Origin: Anaerolineales bacterium | Lineage (GTDB): Bacteria; Chloroflexota; Anaerolineae; 4572-78; J111 | Length of the DNA stretch: 64,000 bases | Assembly: GCA_015075405.1 (NCBI GenBank) | Contig: JABTUK010000005.1 | Location: 999,747 to 1,063,746 of the forward strand | Direction: 5' to 3' | Shown: one piece after another, positions 26,463-36,000 of the stretch | Numbering within the stretch: position 1 is the first letter of the stretch | Layout: each line of letters starts with the position of its first letter | The notes under the pieces: generated by a model | The model's input: only the letters and a program-made list of their open reading frames with translations | What the model was told of the DNA's origin: nothing | Databases searched by the model: none | Position numbers and translations under genes: made by a program

Positions 26463-27359
26463 ATGAAGGTCGTTTTATTTTGTGGGGGGATGGGTACCCG
26501 CTTAAAAGAATACTCAGGAACCATCCCCAAACCCATGGTTGACATTGGTTATCGTCCCCTCATGTGGCATTTGATGAAATACTATGCCCATTATGGTCAC
26601 ACAGATTTTATTCTGTGTTTGGGCTATAAGGGAGATTATATCAAAAATTACTTCCTTAATTATGACGAGTGTTTATCGAATGACTTTGTCATGTCAAATG
26701 GGGGGCGTGAGATTCGGTTATACAATAGTGACATCGAAGATTGGACCATCACTTTTGTAGACACCGGCTTACAAGGCAATATTGGCAGTCGCTTAAGAGC
26801 TGTGGAACCCTATTTGGAAGGTGAAGAGGTTTTCATGGCCAATTATACCGATGGTTTGAGCGATTTGCCTTTACCTCAGTATTTGGATTGTTTTTATGAA
26901 AGTGACAAAATTGCCAGCCTGCTGACAGTCAAACCTTCAGCCTCTTTTCATGTAGTTAAAATGGGTGAAGGCGGTTCCGTTTCAAGCATTGAACCTGTGC
27001 AAAAATCAGATTTGTGGATTAATGCCGGTTTCTTTGCTTTTAAGAAAGAAATTTTTAACTATATGCGTGAAGGCGAAGAACTGGTAATGGAACCCTTTGC
27101 GCGCTTAATCGCCGAGAATCAACTCCTGGCCTATCGTTATGAGGGTTTTTGGGCTGGCATGGATACCTTTAAAGAAAAACAGATGTTTGATGACATGTAT
27201 AACTCTGGCAATATGCCCTGGGCTGTTTGGGCTAACTCCTCTCACGAGCCGGAGGAGACAGGGTTCAGCCGGTTCTCACGGGCGAAAAACGGCCAGAATT
27301 CAAATAGCCGCGCTAATTCAGTTTCATACAATCGTAGAGTTGTAAAAAGCCAATATTAA
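26463..27359 (+). CDS. rfbF: Glucose-1-phosphate cytidylyltransferase-like nucleotidyltransferase
   Basis: Nucleotidyltransferase of 298 residues. MKVVLFCGGMGTRLKEYSG, IPKPMVDIGYRPLMWHLMKYY and FILCLGYKGDYIKNYF are characteristic of RfbF (glucose-1-P cytidylyltransferase), and GFWAGMDTFKEKQMF matches the C-terminal conserved block. It would make CDP-glucose for 3,6-dideoxy or branched sugars. The usual partners CDP-glucose 4,6-dehydratase (RfbG) and RfbH are not in the window, so the product may be completed elsewhere or another sugar is activated. The final ~35 residues are Ser/Asn-rich and unusual. SD: AAGGAG before ATG. Confidence 0.83.
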   Translation: MKVVLFCGGMGTRLKEYSGTIPKPMVDIGYRPLMWHLMKYYAHYGHTDFILCLGYKGDYIKNYFLNYDECLSNDFVMSNGGREIRLYNSDIEDWTITFVDTGLQGNIGSRLRAVEPYLEGEEVFMANYTDGLSDLPLPQYLDCFYESDKIASLLTVKPSASFHVVKMGEGGSVSSIEPVQKSDLWINAGFFAFKKEIFNYMREGEELVMEPFARLIAENQLLAYRYEGFWAGMDTFKEKQMFDDMYNSGNMPWAVWANSSHEPEETGFSRFSRAKNGQNSNSRANSVSYNRRVVKSQY

Positions 27360-27381
27360 TGACTGCTACAAGCTATAAAAA

Positions 27382-27420
27382 AGCCAACGCTAAATTTAAA
27401 ATTCCATGGACGCGTTGGCT
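27382..27420 (+). promoter_or_regulatory. Inverted repeat across the PIG-L gene start
   Basis: AGCCAACGC (27382-27390) and GCGTTGGCT (27412-27420) form a 9-bp perfect stem with a 21-nt loop. The candidate start at 27406 is in the loop and ATG 27421 follows the stem directly. It could control ribosome access; no U-tract follows, so it is not a typical terminator. Confidence 0.4.
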
Positions 27421-28086
27421 ATGGAGACCAATGTGCTAGGGTTGACTTTTAATAAAACGTCGGATACTGCCTTGCAAATTTTATGTTTGGGGGCCCACAG
27501 CGATGATATCGAAATTGGCTGTGGTGGTACTATTTTGAAACTAATCCAGACCTATCCTAATCTGAATTTTTATTGGATTGTCTTTAGTGCCGGCCCCCGC
27601 AGAGATATTGAAGCTTATGCCAGCGCCGAAACATTTCTGGAACAGACCCCTCATAAAAAAATCCTGGTTAAAGATTTTAAGGATGGTTTTTTCCCTTACA
27701 CAGGAGCCGAGATCAAAACCTACTTTGAGCAATTGAAGCAGGAGGTCAACCCTGATTTGATCTTTACCCATTGCCGTCACGATTTACACCAGGATCACCG
27801 GGTAATTTCTGATCTTACCTGGAATACTTTTAGAGATCACTTAATCCTTGAATACGAGATTCCTAAGTATGATGGAGACTTGGGCGCGCCAAATTTGTTT
27901 GTCCATTTGGATGAGCCAACCTGCCAGAGAAAAATAAGTTGCCTCCTTGACCATTTCCAAACCCAAACCAATAAGCACTGGTTCACCGCTGAAACCTTCC
28001 TCTCCATCCTGAGATTGCGTGGTATTGAGTCAAAAGCGCCCCATAACTATGCAGAGGCTTTCTACAGTCGTAAAATGGTTTTGTAA
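27406..28086 (+). CDS. PIG-L (LmbE-like) family deacetylase
   Basis: Zn-dependent deacetylase family protein of 226 residues. CLGAHSDDIEIGCGGTI holds the AHxDD metal/catalytic motif, and FTHCRHDLHQDHRVISDLTW the second His motif (HQDH). Such enzymes remove N-acetyl groups from GlcNAc-type sugars; here it would free an amino group, consistent with the aminotransferase and nucleotidyltransferase upstream. The start is uncertain: ATG 27406 and ATG 27421 are both in frame and neither has a clear ribosome site; a 9-bp inverted repeat spans the region. It ends the nucleotide-sugar module. Confidence 0.8.
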   Translation: MDALAMETNVLGLTFNKTSDTALQILCLGAHSDDIEIGCGGTILKLIQTYPNLNFYWIVFSAGPRRDIEAYASAETFLEQTPHKKILVKDFKDGFFPYTGAEIKTYFEQLKQEVNPDLIFTHCRHDLHQDHRVISDLTWNTFRDHLILEYEIPKYDGDLGAPNLFVHLDEPTCQRKISCLLDHFQTQTNKHWFTAETFLSILRLRGIESKAPHNYAEAFYSRKMVL

Positions 28087-28361
28087 TGGTTTAATTGATG
28101 GAAATTGCCCAACGTTTCAAGGGTAGTTTTTTAGAAGTGGAGTGCATGAATATGGTTAAAGCATTAATGTTTTATCGCCTCAGAATTGCCTAAACCCCTA
28201 TTGCTATCCCCTCTCCTTACCAGAGTATCAAATTGATTCAAAATTCCTTGTTTGTAGCTGATCATGTTTTAGCCTGTGAACTTGATATAAACGGGCAAAA
28301 GTACATTTGTTCACAATGGGCAACCTAAAGTGTTGTTGTAACATGTGAAAGCAATTAAAAA
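28087..28361. other. Intergenic stretch without recognised gene
   Basis: About 275 bp between the PIG-L gene and the disrupted methyltransferase. A 14-codon frame near 28146 is present but has no support. No direct-repeat promoter of the class seen elsewhere in the window was found here. Confidence 0.5.
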
Positions 28362-29207
28362 ATGAATAAAACAATTAGAAGTTCCATATATGAATCGGTC
28401 AATTTATTGCTTGGCTTTGTTAATCTCGAACTAAGACGGCGAGGTCATAACTGGGATGATCCAAAAACGTATATCCCTCTTAGAGAAACTCTGCTAAGAG
28501 CAAAGGAAGCGCGGCTTTCAGTCGGTGATTATGTTGACGCAAAGTATAATGTGCCGGGTGCAACACAGGAGACTCAGTGGATCCAAATTTGAGGAGCCAG
28601 CACGCCCACGTGCGGCGGTGTTCGGCACGTGGGCGTGCCTCACTCCTCGAAAATTGGATCTACTGAGACTATTGACCAGATGGCGAGGCTTGGTGTGTTT
28701 AACAAAAGGATTGAACGGGTCTGTGAGATTGGACCTGGGTCGGGACGTTATCTAGAAAAAACGCTTCAAGCCTGTAACCCTGCTTACTATGAGATCTATG
28801 AAACGGCCAGTGACTGGGCAAAATGGCTGGTTCAGACTTACAACGTCGTTTATCAACCTACTGATGGTAAGTCCCTTGCCTCAACACCATCTAGCTCGAT
28901 TGACCTCATCCATGCTCACAAAGTTTTCGTTGCCACAACTTTTCTGACTACGTGCAGTTATTTTTGTGAGATGGAGCGTGTAGTTCGAGAGGGAGGAAAG
29001 GTTGTCTTTGATATTATGACCGAGTGTTGTTTGGATGAAACCACACTAGAATTATGGCTAACCTCAGGAATCCCTTGGCTATATAGTATGATCGCAAAGC
29101 AATTTGCAATAGATTTTTTCTGCAACCGTAGTTTCTCATTCAATGGGAATTTCTTTATCTCTCTAAAACCTGGGGTCACAGAGTATTTTGTGTTCACCAA
29201 GCATTGA
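28362..29207 (+). pseudogene. SAM-dependent methyltransferase gene interrupted by a miniature inverted-repeat element
   Basis: Class I SAM methyltransferase gene split by a 91-bp element at 28575-28665. The 5' part (28362-28592) ends at a TGA supplied by the element; the 3' part, in the same frame, carries VCEIGPGSGRYLEKTLQ, the SAM-binding loop, and MERVVREGGKVVFDI. Removing the element plus one AGACT copy (96 bp, 32 codons) joins GATQET to IDQMARL in frame and gives about 249 residues. The substrate is unknown; it could be a sugar O-methyltransferase. A re-initiated product from ATG 28629 would contain the SAM domain but lacks the first ~75 native residues, so residual function is possible. 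Confidence 0.85.
28570..28670 (+). mobile_element. MITE copy 1 with 5-bp target duplication AGACT
   Basis: Element 28575-28665 (91 bp) starts CAGTGGATCCAAATTT and ends in the near-inverted GGATCTACTG. It is flanked by direct AGACT at 28570-28574 and 28666-28670. The interior is a long hairpin with GCCCACGTGC and GCACGTGGGC arms. It interrupts a methyltransferase frame; no transposase is encoded. Confidence 0.92.
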
Positions 29208-29238
29208 TTTTAGCGAATAGTAGTAGTTAGCATCGAAG

Positions 29239-30840
29239 ATGGCCCGACACAAAAAGAACTGTTGTTCAAAACTATTGGTCATATCAATTCTGCTGTTGCT
29301 TGGTTTGGCTACAGTTTTCGTAATTGGCGCAGTGAGCATGATTAGCTTGCAAAATGGGTTAAGCCTTATCCTCTTTGAAAAGAATTCTCAAAACACGGCC
29401 GAACCGGTCCAGCTAAATGGATTGGCTCCGATCATGGGGCCGCTCCAGGTCAATCCGGCGAATCCCCGTTACTTCACCGACGGAAGCGGTCGAGCCATCT
29501 ATTTGACCGGATCACATTATTGGTTGAATTTGCAGGATGGAGGATTAACTGATCCCTCGCCAACCTTCAACTATAAAAACTGGCTGGATTTTCTGCAATC
29601 AAACAATCACAACTTTTTTCGATTATGGACATGGGAACAAGCCAAATGGGTGTTGGAATGGTCTGAGCCATACTATTTCAGCCCGATGCCTTATCAACGC
29701 ACCGGACCGGGAAATGGCTTGGATGGCAAGCCAAAGTTCGACCTGACCAAGTTCAATCAGACCTATTTTGACCGGATACGGCAACGGGTGAGCGAAGCCG
29801 GGCAACGGGGCATCTACGTTTCGATTATGCTGTTTGATGGTTGGAGTGTAGAGTATCCCAAAGAGCAATATCACGCCGCCAATCCCTGGTTGGGACATCC
29901 TTTCAATGTTAACAACAACATCAATGGGATTAATGGGGATCCCAATGGGGATAACAGTGGTGAAGAGACTCATCAGTTGGCAGTTCCAGAGGTGACAGCC
30001 CTTCAAGAGGCCTATGTTAAAAAAGTGATTGATAGTGTTAACGATTTGGACAATGTGCTGTACGAAATCAGCAATGAGAGTCCGGGTAATTCGCAGGAGT
30101 GGCAGTATCATCTGCTCCGCTTCATCAAAAGTTACGAAGCGAGCAAAGGGAAACAGCATCCGGTAGGCATGACGGTGGAGTGGCCCAACGGCAGTAACAG
30201 TGACTTATTCAACAGTCCGGCTGATTGGATTTCTCCCAGTGGTGAGTTAGATAATCCGCCGGCCGCCGATGGCAGCAAGGTAATAGTTGCCGATACGGAT
30301 CATTTGTGTGGAATTTGTGGAAATCAGCAATGGGTGTGGGAGAGCTTTACTCGAGGTCAGAACCCGCTGTTTATGGATCAGTATGATGATAGTTACAAAT
30401 TAGAAGGGGGTGGGTATGACCCGAACAATGCCAATGATGTTAGCCTGCGCCGCAATTTGGGTTACACCTTGAGCTATGCCAGCCGCATGAAACTGGTGGC
30501 AATGACTCCCCGTGCTGATTTGTGTTCAACCGGTTACTGCCTGGCTAATCCTGCGGCCAGTGGCGCTGAGTATTTGGTTTACCTGCCGGCCGGTAATACC
30601 TTGACAGGTTTTTTTAAATATGTGGGAATTGATCGAACGTCGTCAGTTTATTTGCCGTTTGACAGTTTTGTAACAGTTGATCTAACAGCCACCTCCGGTG
30701 ACTTAATGGTTGAATGGTTTAACCCCGGTACGGGGGAAACTGTTGGTGGAAGCGCCGTTAGTGGCGGAGAGCCTCGCAGCTTTTATGCTCCCTTTAGGGG
30801 TGCTGCGGTTCTTTACCTTTATCAAGGGTCTGCAAAATGA
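29239..30840 (+). CDS. Secreted/membrane-anchored cellulase-like glycoside hydrolase, copy 1
   Basis: Probable extracellular glycosidase of 533 residues with an N-terminal membrane segment (about residues 12-35, LLVISILLLLGLATVFVIG). The catalytic domain starts near PRYFTDGSGRAIYLTGSHYW, a module seen in DUF4038/DUF6298-type TIM-barrel hydrolases, and has YEISNES (Glu280 likely acid/base as in clan GH-A). A small C-terminal beta domain ends VLYLYQGSAK. Relative to the next gene it has an extra ~23 residues around 453-475. It overlaps copy 2 by 4 bp (ATGA), so translation is coupled. It may trim or degrade the polysaccharide made by this locus. Confidence 0.72.
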   Translation: MARHKKNCCSKLLVISILLLLGLATVFVIGAVSMISLQNGLSLILFEKNSQNTAEPVQLNGLAPIMGPLQVNPANPRYFTDGSGRAIYLTGSHYWLNLQDGGLTDPSPTFNYKNWLDFLQSNNHNFFRLWTWEQAKWVLEWSEPYYFSPMPYQRTGPGNGLDGKPKFDLTKFNQTYFDRIRQRVSEAGQRGIYVSIMLFDGWSVEYPKEQYHAANPWLGHPFNVNNNINGINGDPNGDNSGEETHQLAVPEVTALQEAYVKKVIDSVNDLDNVLYEISNESPGNSQEWQYHLLRFIKSYEASKGKQHPVGMTVEWPNGSNSDLFNSPADWISPSGELDNPPAADGSKVIVADTDHLCGICGNQQWVWESFTRGQNPLFMDQYDDSYKLEGGGYDPNNANDVSLRRNLGYTLSYASRMKLVAMTPRADLCSTGYCLANPAASGAEYLVYLPAGNTLTGFFKYVGIDRTSSVYLPFDSFVTVDLTATSGDLMVEWFNPGTGETVGGSAVSGGEPRSFYAPFRGAAVLYLYQGSAK

Positions 30841-32432
30841 AAAAAGTAGTTCTAATAAGACAAAGTATAGGGGGAAACGAAAAAACTGTGAAAAGAGTAA
30901 AAGTTAACCAGCAATTCCTTAAAGCCTATTATGGTAGTAATATTGGCCGCCTGGGGCTCTTGTTGTTGGCCTGGGGCGTCCTGGGGATAATGGTTGTCCT
31001 TTTTTACACGACGCCGGTAGCAACCTCCAATAGAGGTGTAGTTAATCAATTTCAACAACAGCAGCTAAACCAGGACATTTTCCTGCCAATTATTTTCGCG
31101 TCTAAGCGTACTGGCTTGCTGCAGGTCCATCCGACCAATGGACGATACTTCACTGATGGGAGCGGTCGAGCAGTCTACTTAACCGGCTCGCACACCTGGC
31201 AAAATCTGGTAGATCACGGACAAACCAATCCTCCGCCGGTCTTTAACTATACGGCTTATCTGGATTTTCTGGTGGCCCATAACCACAACTTTTTCCGGCT
31301 GTGGGCCTGGGAGCAAACCAAATATGCGGTCTGGGATAGCAGTCCCAATTTTACCTTTGCCCAATCCCCCTATCAACGGACCGGTCCCGGCCTGGCGCTG
31401 GATGGCAAGCCAAAGTTTGACCTGACCAAATTCGATCAGTCGTATTTTGACCGGATGCGTCAGAGAATTATCGCCGCCGGTGATCGGGGCATCTATGTGG
31501 CGGTGATGCTGTTTGATGGCTGGAGCCCGGTTTACCCCAAAGGCAGCTTTAATGCCCAGAACTCCTGGTTGGGTCATCCGTTTCATCAGAACAACAACAT
31601 CAATGGGATTAATGGCGACCCCAACAATAACCAAAACGGCGACGAAACTCACACCCTGCAAATCCCGGCAGTGACCCAACTGCAAGAGGCTTATGTGCGT
31701 AAAGTCATTGACACGGTCAATGACCTGGACAATGTACTGTATGAAATCAGCAATGAGAGTGATGGCACAGCCACGGCCTGGCAGTATCATTTCATTGATT
31801 ATGTCAAAGGGTATGAGGCCACCAAGCCTAAGCGGCATCCGGTGGGGATGACGGTGGAGTGGCCGGGGGGTGACAACAGTGAACTGTTTGCCAGCAATGC
31901 TGATTGGATTTCACCCAATGGCGGGTTAGATAATCCGCCGGTGGCTGATGGGTCAAAGGTCATCATTGCCGATACCGACCACCTGTGCGGCATCTGTGGC
32001 AACCGGCAGTGGGTGTGGAAAAGCTTTTTGCGAGGCGAGAATCCCATTTTTATGGATGGCAATGATGGAGCGAATTATGGTTGGCATCCAGAGGACACGC
32101 AGTGGAACAGTTTACGAGCCAATATGGGCTACACCCTGACCTATGCTCAACGCATCAATCTGGCAGCGATGACCCCTCGACCGGATTTATGTTCTACCGG
32201 TTATTGTTTAGCCAATCCGGTGGCGAGTGGGGCGGAGTATCTGGTCTACCTGCCCACCGGCGGGACAGTAACAGTCAATCTATCGGCGGCGGCGGGCACA
32301 TTGTCGGTCGAGTGGTTCAATCCAAGAACCGGTGTAACTACCCCTGGCAGCTCCACCACCGGGGGGGGCAGTCGTAACCTGACGGCTCCTTTCAGCGGTG
32401 ATGCCGTACTCTATATCTTCCAAGGCTCTTGA
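30837..32432 (+). CDS. Secreted/membrane-anchored cellulase-like glycoside hydrolase, copy 2
   Basis: Tandem paralogue of the preceding gene, 531 residues. A basic N-terminus and membrane segment (about residues 39-60) precede a Gln-rich linker and DIFLPIIFASKR, which resembles the C-terminal YLP tails of other secreted proteins here but lies before the catalytic domain. The domain follows the same order: RYFTDGSGRAVYLTGSHTW, YEISNES (Glu307 probable acid/base), and a C-terminal beta domain ending AVLYIFQGS. Duplication of the gene pair with 4-bp overlap suggests joint secretion. Substrate unknown. Confidence 0.72.
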   Translation: MKKVVLIRQSIGGNEKTVKRVKVNQQFLKAYYGSNIGRLGLLLLAWGVLGIMVVLFYTTPVATSNRGVVNQFQQQQLNQDIFLPIIFASKRTGLLQVHPTNGRYFTDGSGRAVYLTGSHTWQNLVDHGQTNPPPVFNYTAYLDFLVAHNHNFFRLWAWEQTKYAVWDSSPNFTFAQSPYQRTGPGLALDGKPKFDLTKFDQSYFDRMRQRIIAAGDRGIYVAVMLFDGWSPVYPKGSFNAQNSWLGHPFHQNNNINGINGDPNNNQNGDETHTLQIPAVTQLQEAYVRKVIDTVNDLDNVLYEISNESDGTATAWQYHFIDYVKGYEATKPKRHPVGMTVEWPGGDNSELFASNADWISPNGGLDNPPVADGSKVIIADTDHLCGICGNRQWVWKSFLRGENPIFMDGNDGANYGWHPEDTQWNSLRANMGYTLTYAQRINLAAMTPRPDLCSTGYCLANPVASGAEYLVYLPTGGTVTVNLSAAAGTLSVEWFNPRTGVTTPGSSTTGGGSRNLTAPFSGDAVLYIFQGS

Positions 32433-32890
32433 TGTATTTCAAGGAGCTGCTTCTGCCGCATTTAGCAATCCGGCGGTTATAGCCTGGCATGCAAAGGGCA
32501 GGTGAGCTAAATTTTTGAGCTCCTTGGAGTCATATCGAGCCTCTACCAATTTCCCATATAAGTCATAATAAACTATCTCGGTTTTGATGGGGGTATGCCA
32601 CAAACCATCAAGGGCTAAAGAACATCAACGGTGTTTGCTATGTTGGCCCATTGGTTTGTGGCTGAAATTTGCCTGGGGTGAGTCAGCTTTACCGGCTTAG
32701 TACCAGGCTAAACCCCTATCCTGATTATCGGTTAGCAATACGCTGGCTTTGCTGTGGGCAGCTTTATCGTTTGCCAACTAACCCTGAGAGAGGCAGCCAA
32801 TCGGGTGACTGCCTGATAACAGGATTTGTTGGTTGCGGTTAATCTTGACTCAAAGGGGCCACCTTAAAATTCAAATTAGTAATAATGATT
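32433..32890. other. Long intergenic stretch, possible gene remnant
   Basis: No convincing gene. On the minus strand an open stretch of about 60 codons around 32440-32630 has protein-like composition (GLWHTPIKTEIVYYDLYG) but no start and no family match, so it may be a decayed remnant. CAAGGAGCT at 32440-32448 is inverted at 32518-32526. The right end leads into the promoter at 32891. Confidence 0.4.
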
Positions 32891-32922
32891 CAAACTCGAT
32901 TCAAACTCACCGGTGTTACAAT
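32891..32922 (+). promoter_or_regulatory. Direct-repeat promoter (8-bp class)
   Basis: CAAACTC 32891-32897, GATT, CAAACTC 32902-32908, 8 bp, then TACAAT 32917-32922. It precedes the 33016 gene. Because it lies inside an upstream in-frame extension of that gene, it also rules out the TTG at 32833 as start. Confidence 0.75.
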
Positions 32923-33015
32923 GACGCTAGTTTGTTTTTGCCCCAAACAAGTTTCACTTTTAGTCAGTTTTTACCATCACAAGCATTTTACATCATCAAT
33001 TTGAGGTTTGGAAGA

Positions 33016-36000
33016 ATGGGGAATTACCTAACACGTTCTCGTATTCGTTGTACTCGCACCTTCGCTCTGATATTATTGTTGTTATTGTGGTACTCTACCG
33101 CCATCAGTTACGCCCAGTCCTCTGATACCTCGCAGGAGGTAACGTGGACGTGTACGGGGAGTCCGTGTGATTGGGGTAGTTCGCTGAGCGGTCAGGCGTT
33201 GGTCTGGCCGGCTTCGTTGGGGGCGTTAGCCAATCGTTTGGGTTACACGGTCTCGGCGGGGGTTTATCTTCCGGCGAGTAGCGCTACCGGGATGACCATA
33301 AGGGTGGATTCCGGGACGGCGACGGTGTATGCCGGACTGCCGAATGGGGCATCCCATCGGGTCGTGGCGGCCCTGTCTTCGGGGCAGTCGTATGTGGTGA
33401 CGGGTTTAGGGGATGGTGAAGTGGTCAGTGTGCAAAGTGGCGCTGTGTTTACCTACTCGCTAACAATGGCTCCTGCTGCCACATCTACGTCTACGGCAAC
33501 TAGCCCAACGGCCACGTCTACGTCTACGCCTACGGCAACTAGCCCAACTGCCACATCTACGCCTACCCAGGTTGCGACGGCTACGGTTCCTGCGGGTTCT
33601 ACGACCTCGCAGGAGGTAACGTGGACGTGTACGGGGAGTCCGTGTGATTGGGGTAGTTCGCTGAGCGGTCAGGCGTTGGTCTGGCCGGCTTCGTTGGGGG
33701 CGTTAGCCAATCGTTTGGGTTACACGGTCTCGGCGGGGGTTTATCTTCCGGCGAGTAGCGCCACCGGGATGACCATAAGGGTGGATTCCGGGACGGCGAC
33801 GGTGTATGCCGGACTGCCGAATGGGGCATCCCATCGGGTCGTGGCGGCCCTGTCTTCGGGGCAGTCGTATGTGGTGACGGGTTTAGGGGATGGTGAAGTG
33901 GTCAGTGTGCAAAGTGGCGCTGTGTTTACCTACTCACTAACAATGGCTCCTGCTGTCACCTCTACACCTGCATCTACACCTACGGTGTCCAGTCCAACTG
34001 CCACATCTGTGCCCGCATGTACCGATCCCACCACGTGCAACCCTGTTTCGGCGATTCCGGCTTTCTGGCGGTGTAATACTCCCGGATGCGCATACTCTGA
34101 CTGGACCGGTGCGGTCATCACCTGGCCCGAATGGTCAGCCTATGAAGACAATGCCCGGGCCGGTAGCCAATCGAGAACTGTATTTACCTCTCAAGGGGAA
34201 AAATTGTACCCTTATATGGGTTCGTGGGCCGAGGGATGCCAGGTTACGGCTGTTTCGGGGCTGGTTTGGATCATCGAGTGGCAGCGGGGAACTGATGTGT
34301 GGCGGGCCACGTTGTTGCAGCCAGGGCAAACTCATACAATTTCACTGACCTCTCCAGAGGATGGAGCCTTGATTGAGGGTCCTGATGGTGTGCTTACCCC
34401 GTTTAGTGTATCGCTCGCCAATTGCGCGCCACAGAATATTCAAAAGTCCCCAACACCGACGCCGACCAACACGTCAACCAGTACACCCATGGCGACAAGT
34501 ACACCTTCTAACGGAGCGACTTCTACAGCGACCAGTACACCTGTGTCACCGACGGCAACAGCTACAGTTCCTGCGAATTCTACGACCTCGCAAGAGGTAA
34601 CGTGGACGTGTACGGGGAGTCCGTGTGATTGGGGTAGTTCGCTGAGCGGTCAGGCGTTGGTCTGGCCGGCTTCGTTGGGGGCGTTAGCCAATCGTTTGGG
34701 TTACACGGTCTCGGCGGGGGTTTATCTTCCGGCGAGTAGCGCCACCGGGATGACCATAAGGGTGGATTCCGGGACGGCGACGGTGTATGCCGGACTGCCG
34801 AATGGGGCATCCCATCGGGTCGTGGCGGCCCTGTCTTCGGGGCAGTCGTATGTGGTGACGGGTTTAGGGGATGGTGAAGTGGTCAGTGTGCAAAGTGGCG
34901 CTGTGTTTACCTACTCACTAACAATGGCTCCTGATATCACGACTACACCTGCATCTACACCTACGGTGACTAATACGCCGGTACCGCCAACGGCTACGGC
35001 AACCAACACACCAGTGCCGCCAACCGCAACAGCGACTAATACGCCGGCGCCGCCAACGGTGACCGCTACCGCGACCAATACCCCAGTACCGCCAACCTCG
35101 ACGCCAACCAATACGCCGGTGCCGACGAACACGCCAACAGCTACCGCGACCAATACCCCGGTACCGCCAACCTCGACGCCAACTAACACGCCGACGGCCA
35201 CGGCGACCAATACCCCGATTCCGCCGACTGCGACCCATACGGCAACCAACACGCCTATCCCGCCCACGGCCACACCGACTAATACGCCTATCAGTTGCCA
35301 GGTCATCTACAGCGTGCGCACGGAGTGGGGTACCGGAACGACCGTTGACCTAACCATCACCAATACCGGCGGGAGCAACATTAATGGCTGGATACTCGCC
35401 TGGACATTCCCTGGAAACCAGCGAATCGATGGCCTGTGGAACGGGAGCTATACCCAGAATGGCCAGAATGTCAGTGTTAGCAATGCGCCCTATAACGCTG
35501 TCATCAGCGCCGCCGGCGGTTCGGTTGTTCTAGGCTTTAATGCTTCCTACAGCGGGGCCAATACCAGTCCCAGCAGTTTCGCTGTCAATGGGGTGACCTG
35601 TGCCTCGAGTGTCATTTTGCCCACCGCTACGCCGACGGCCACAGCGACAGCGACCAACACCCCTGTGCCGCCAACAGCTACAGCGACCAGTACACCTGCC
35701 CCTAGTAATGTTTTGCAACGCAGCAATCTATCTGGCAGCCGATGGGGCCGGACCTACTTCACCGTGAATGTGCCTGCGGGAGCAACTAATCTTCAAATCA
35801 AAACATCAGGGGGTAGTGGGGACGTGGATTTGTATGTAAGGTTTGGCAGCCAGCCTACCCTCAGTAGCTACAATTGCCGGCCTCGTCTGAGCGGCAATAA
35901 CGAAACCTGCACCTTCAGCGTGCCCCAAGCCGGGACTTATTACCTGATGCTCTACGGCTATGCCGCTTATTCCGGGGTTTCCCTGGTTGGCTCTTATCAG

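Noticed and set aside
31179..31838. 219-codon minus-strand frame antisense to glycosidase copy 2
   Set aside because: It mirrors a well-supported + strand gene; a similar shadow lies under copy 1. No family resemblance.
32440..32630. ~60-codon minus-strand open stretch with protein-like composition
   Set aside because: No start codon, no ribosome site and no recognised family; noted only as a possible remnant in the intergenic entry.
32833..33015. N-terminal extension of the large secreted protein from TTG 32833
   Set aside because: The extension contains the promoter -10 box at 32917-32922 and would put ~60 residues before a good signal peptide.
33127..34934. Possible CRISPR-like array
   Set aside because: Repeats are ~350 bp, coding and unequally spaced; not a CRISPR array. 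The 120-bp and CCAA repeats are also unlike CRISPR.
34911..35306. Long minus-strand frame of Gly/Val repeats (GVLVAVAVGG type)
   Set aside because: It is the antisense of the Thr/Pro linker of the 33016 gene; low complexity and no ribosome site.
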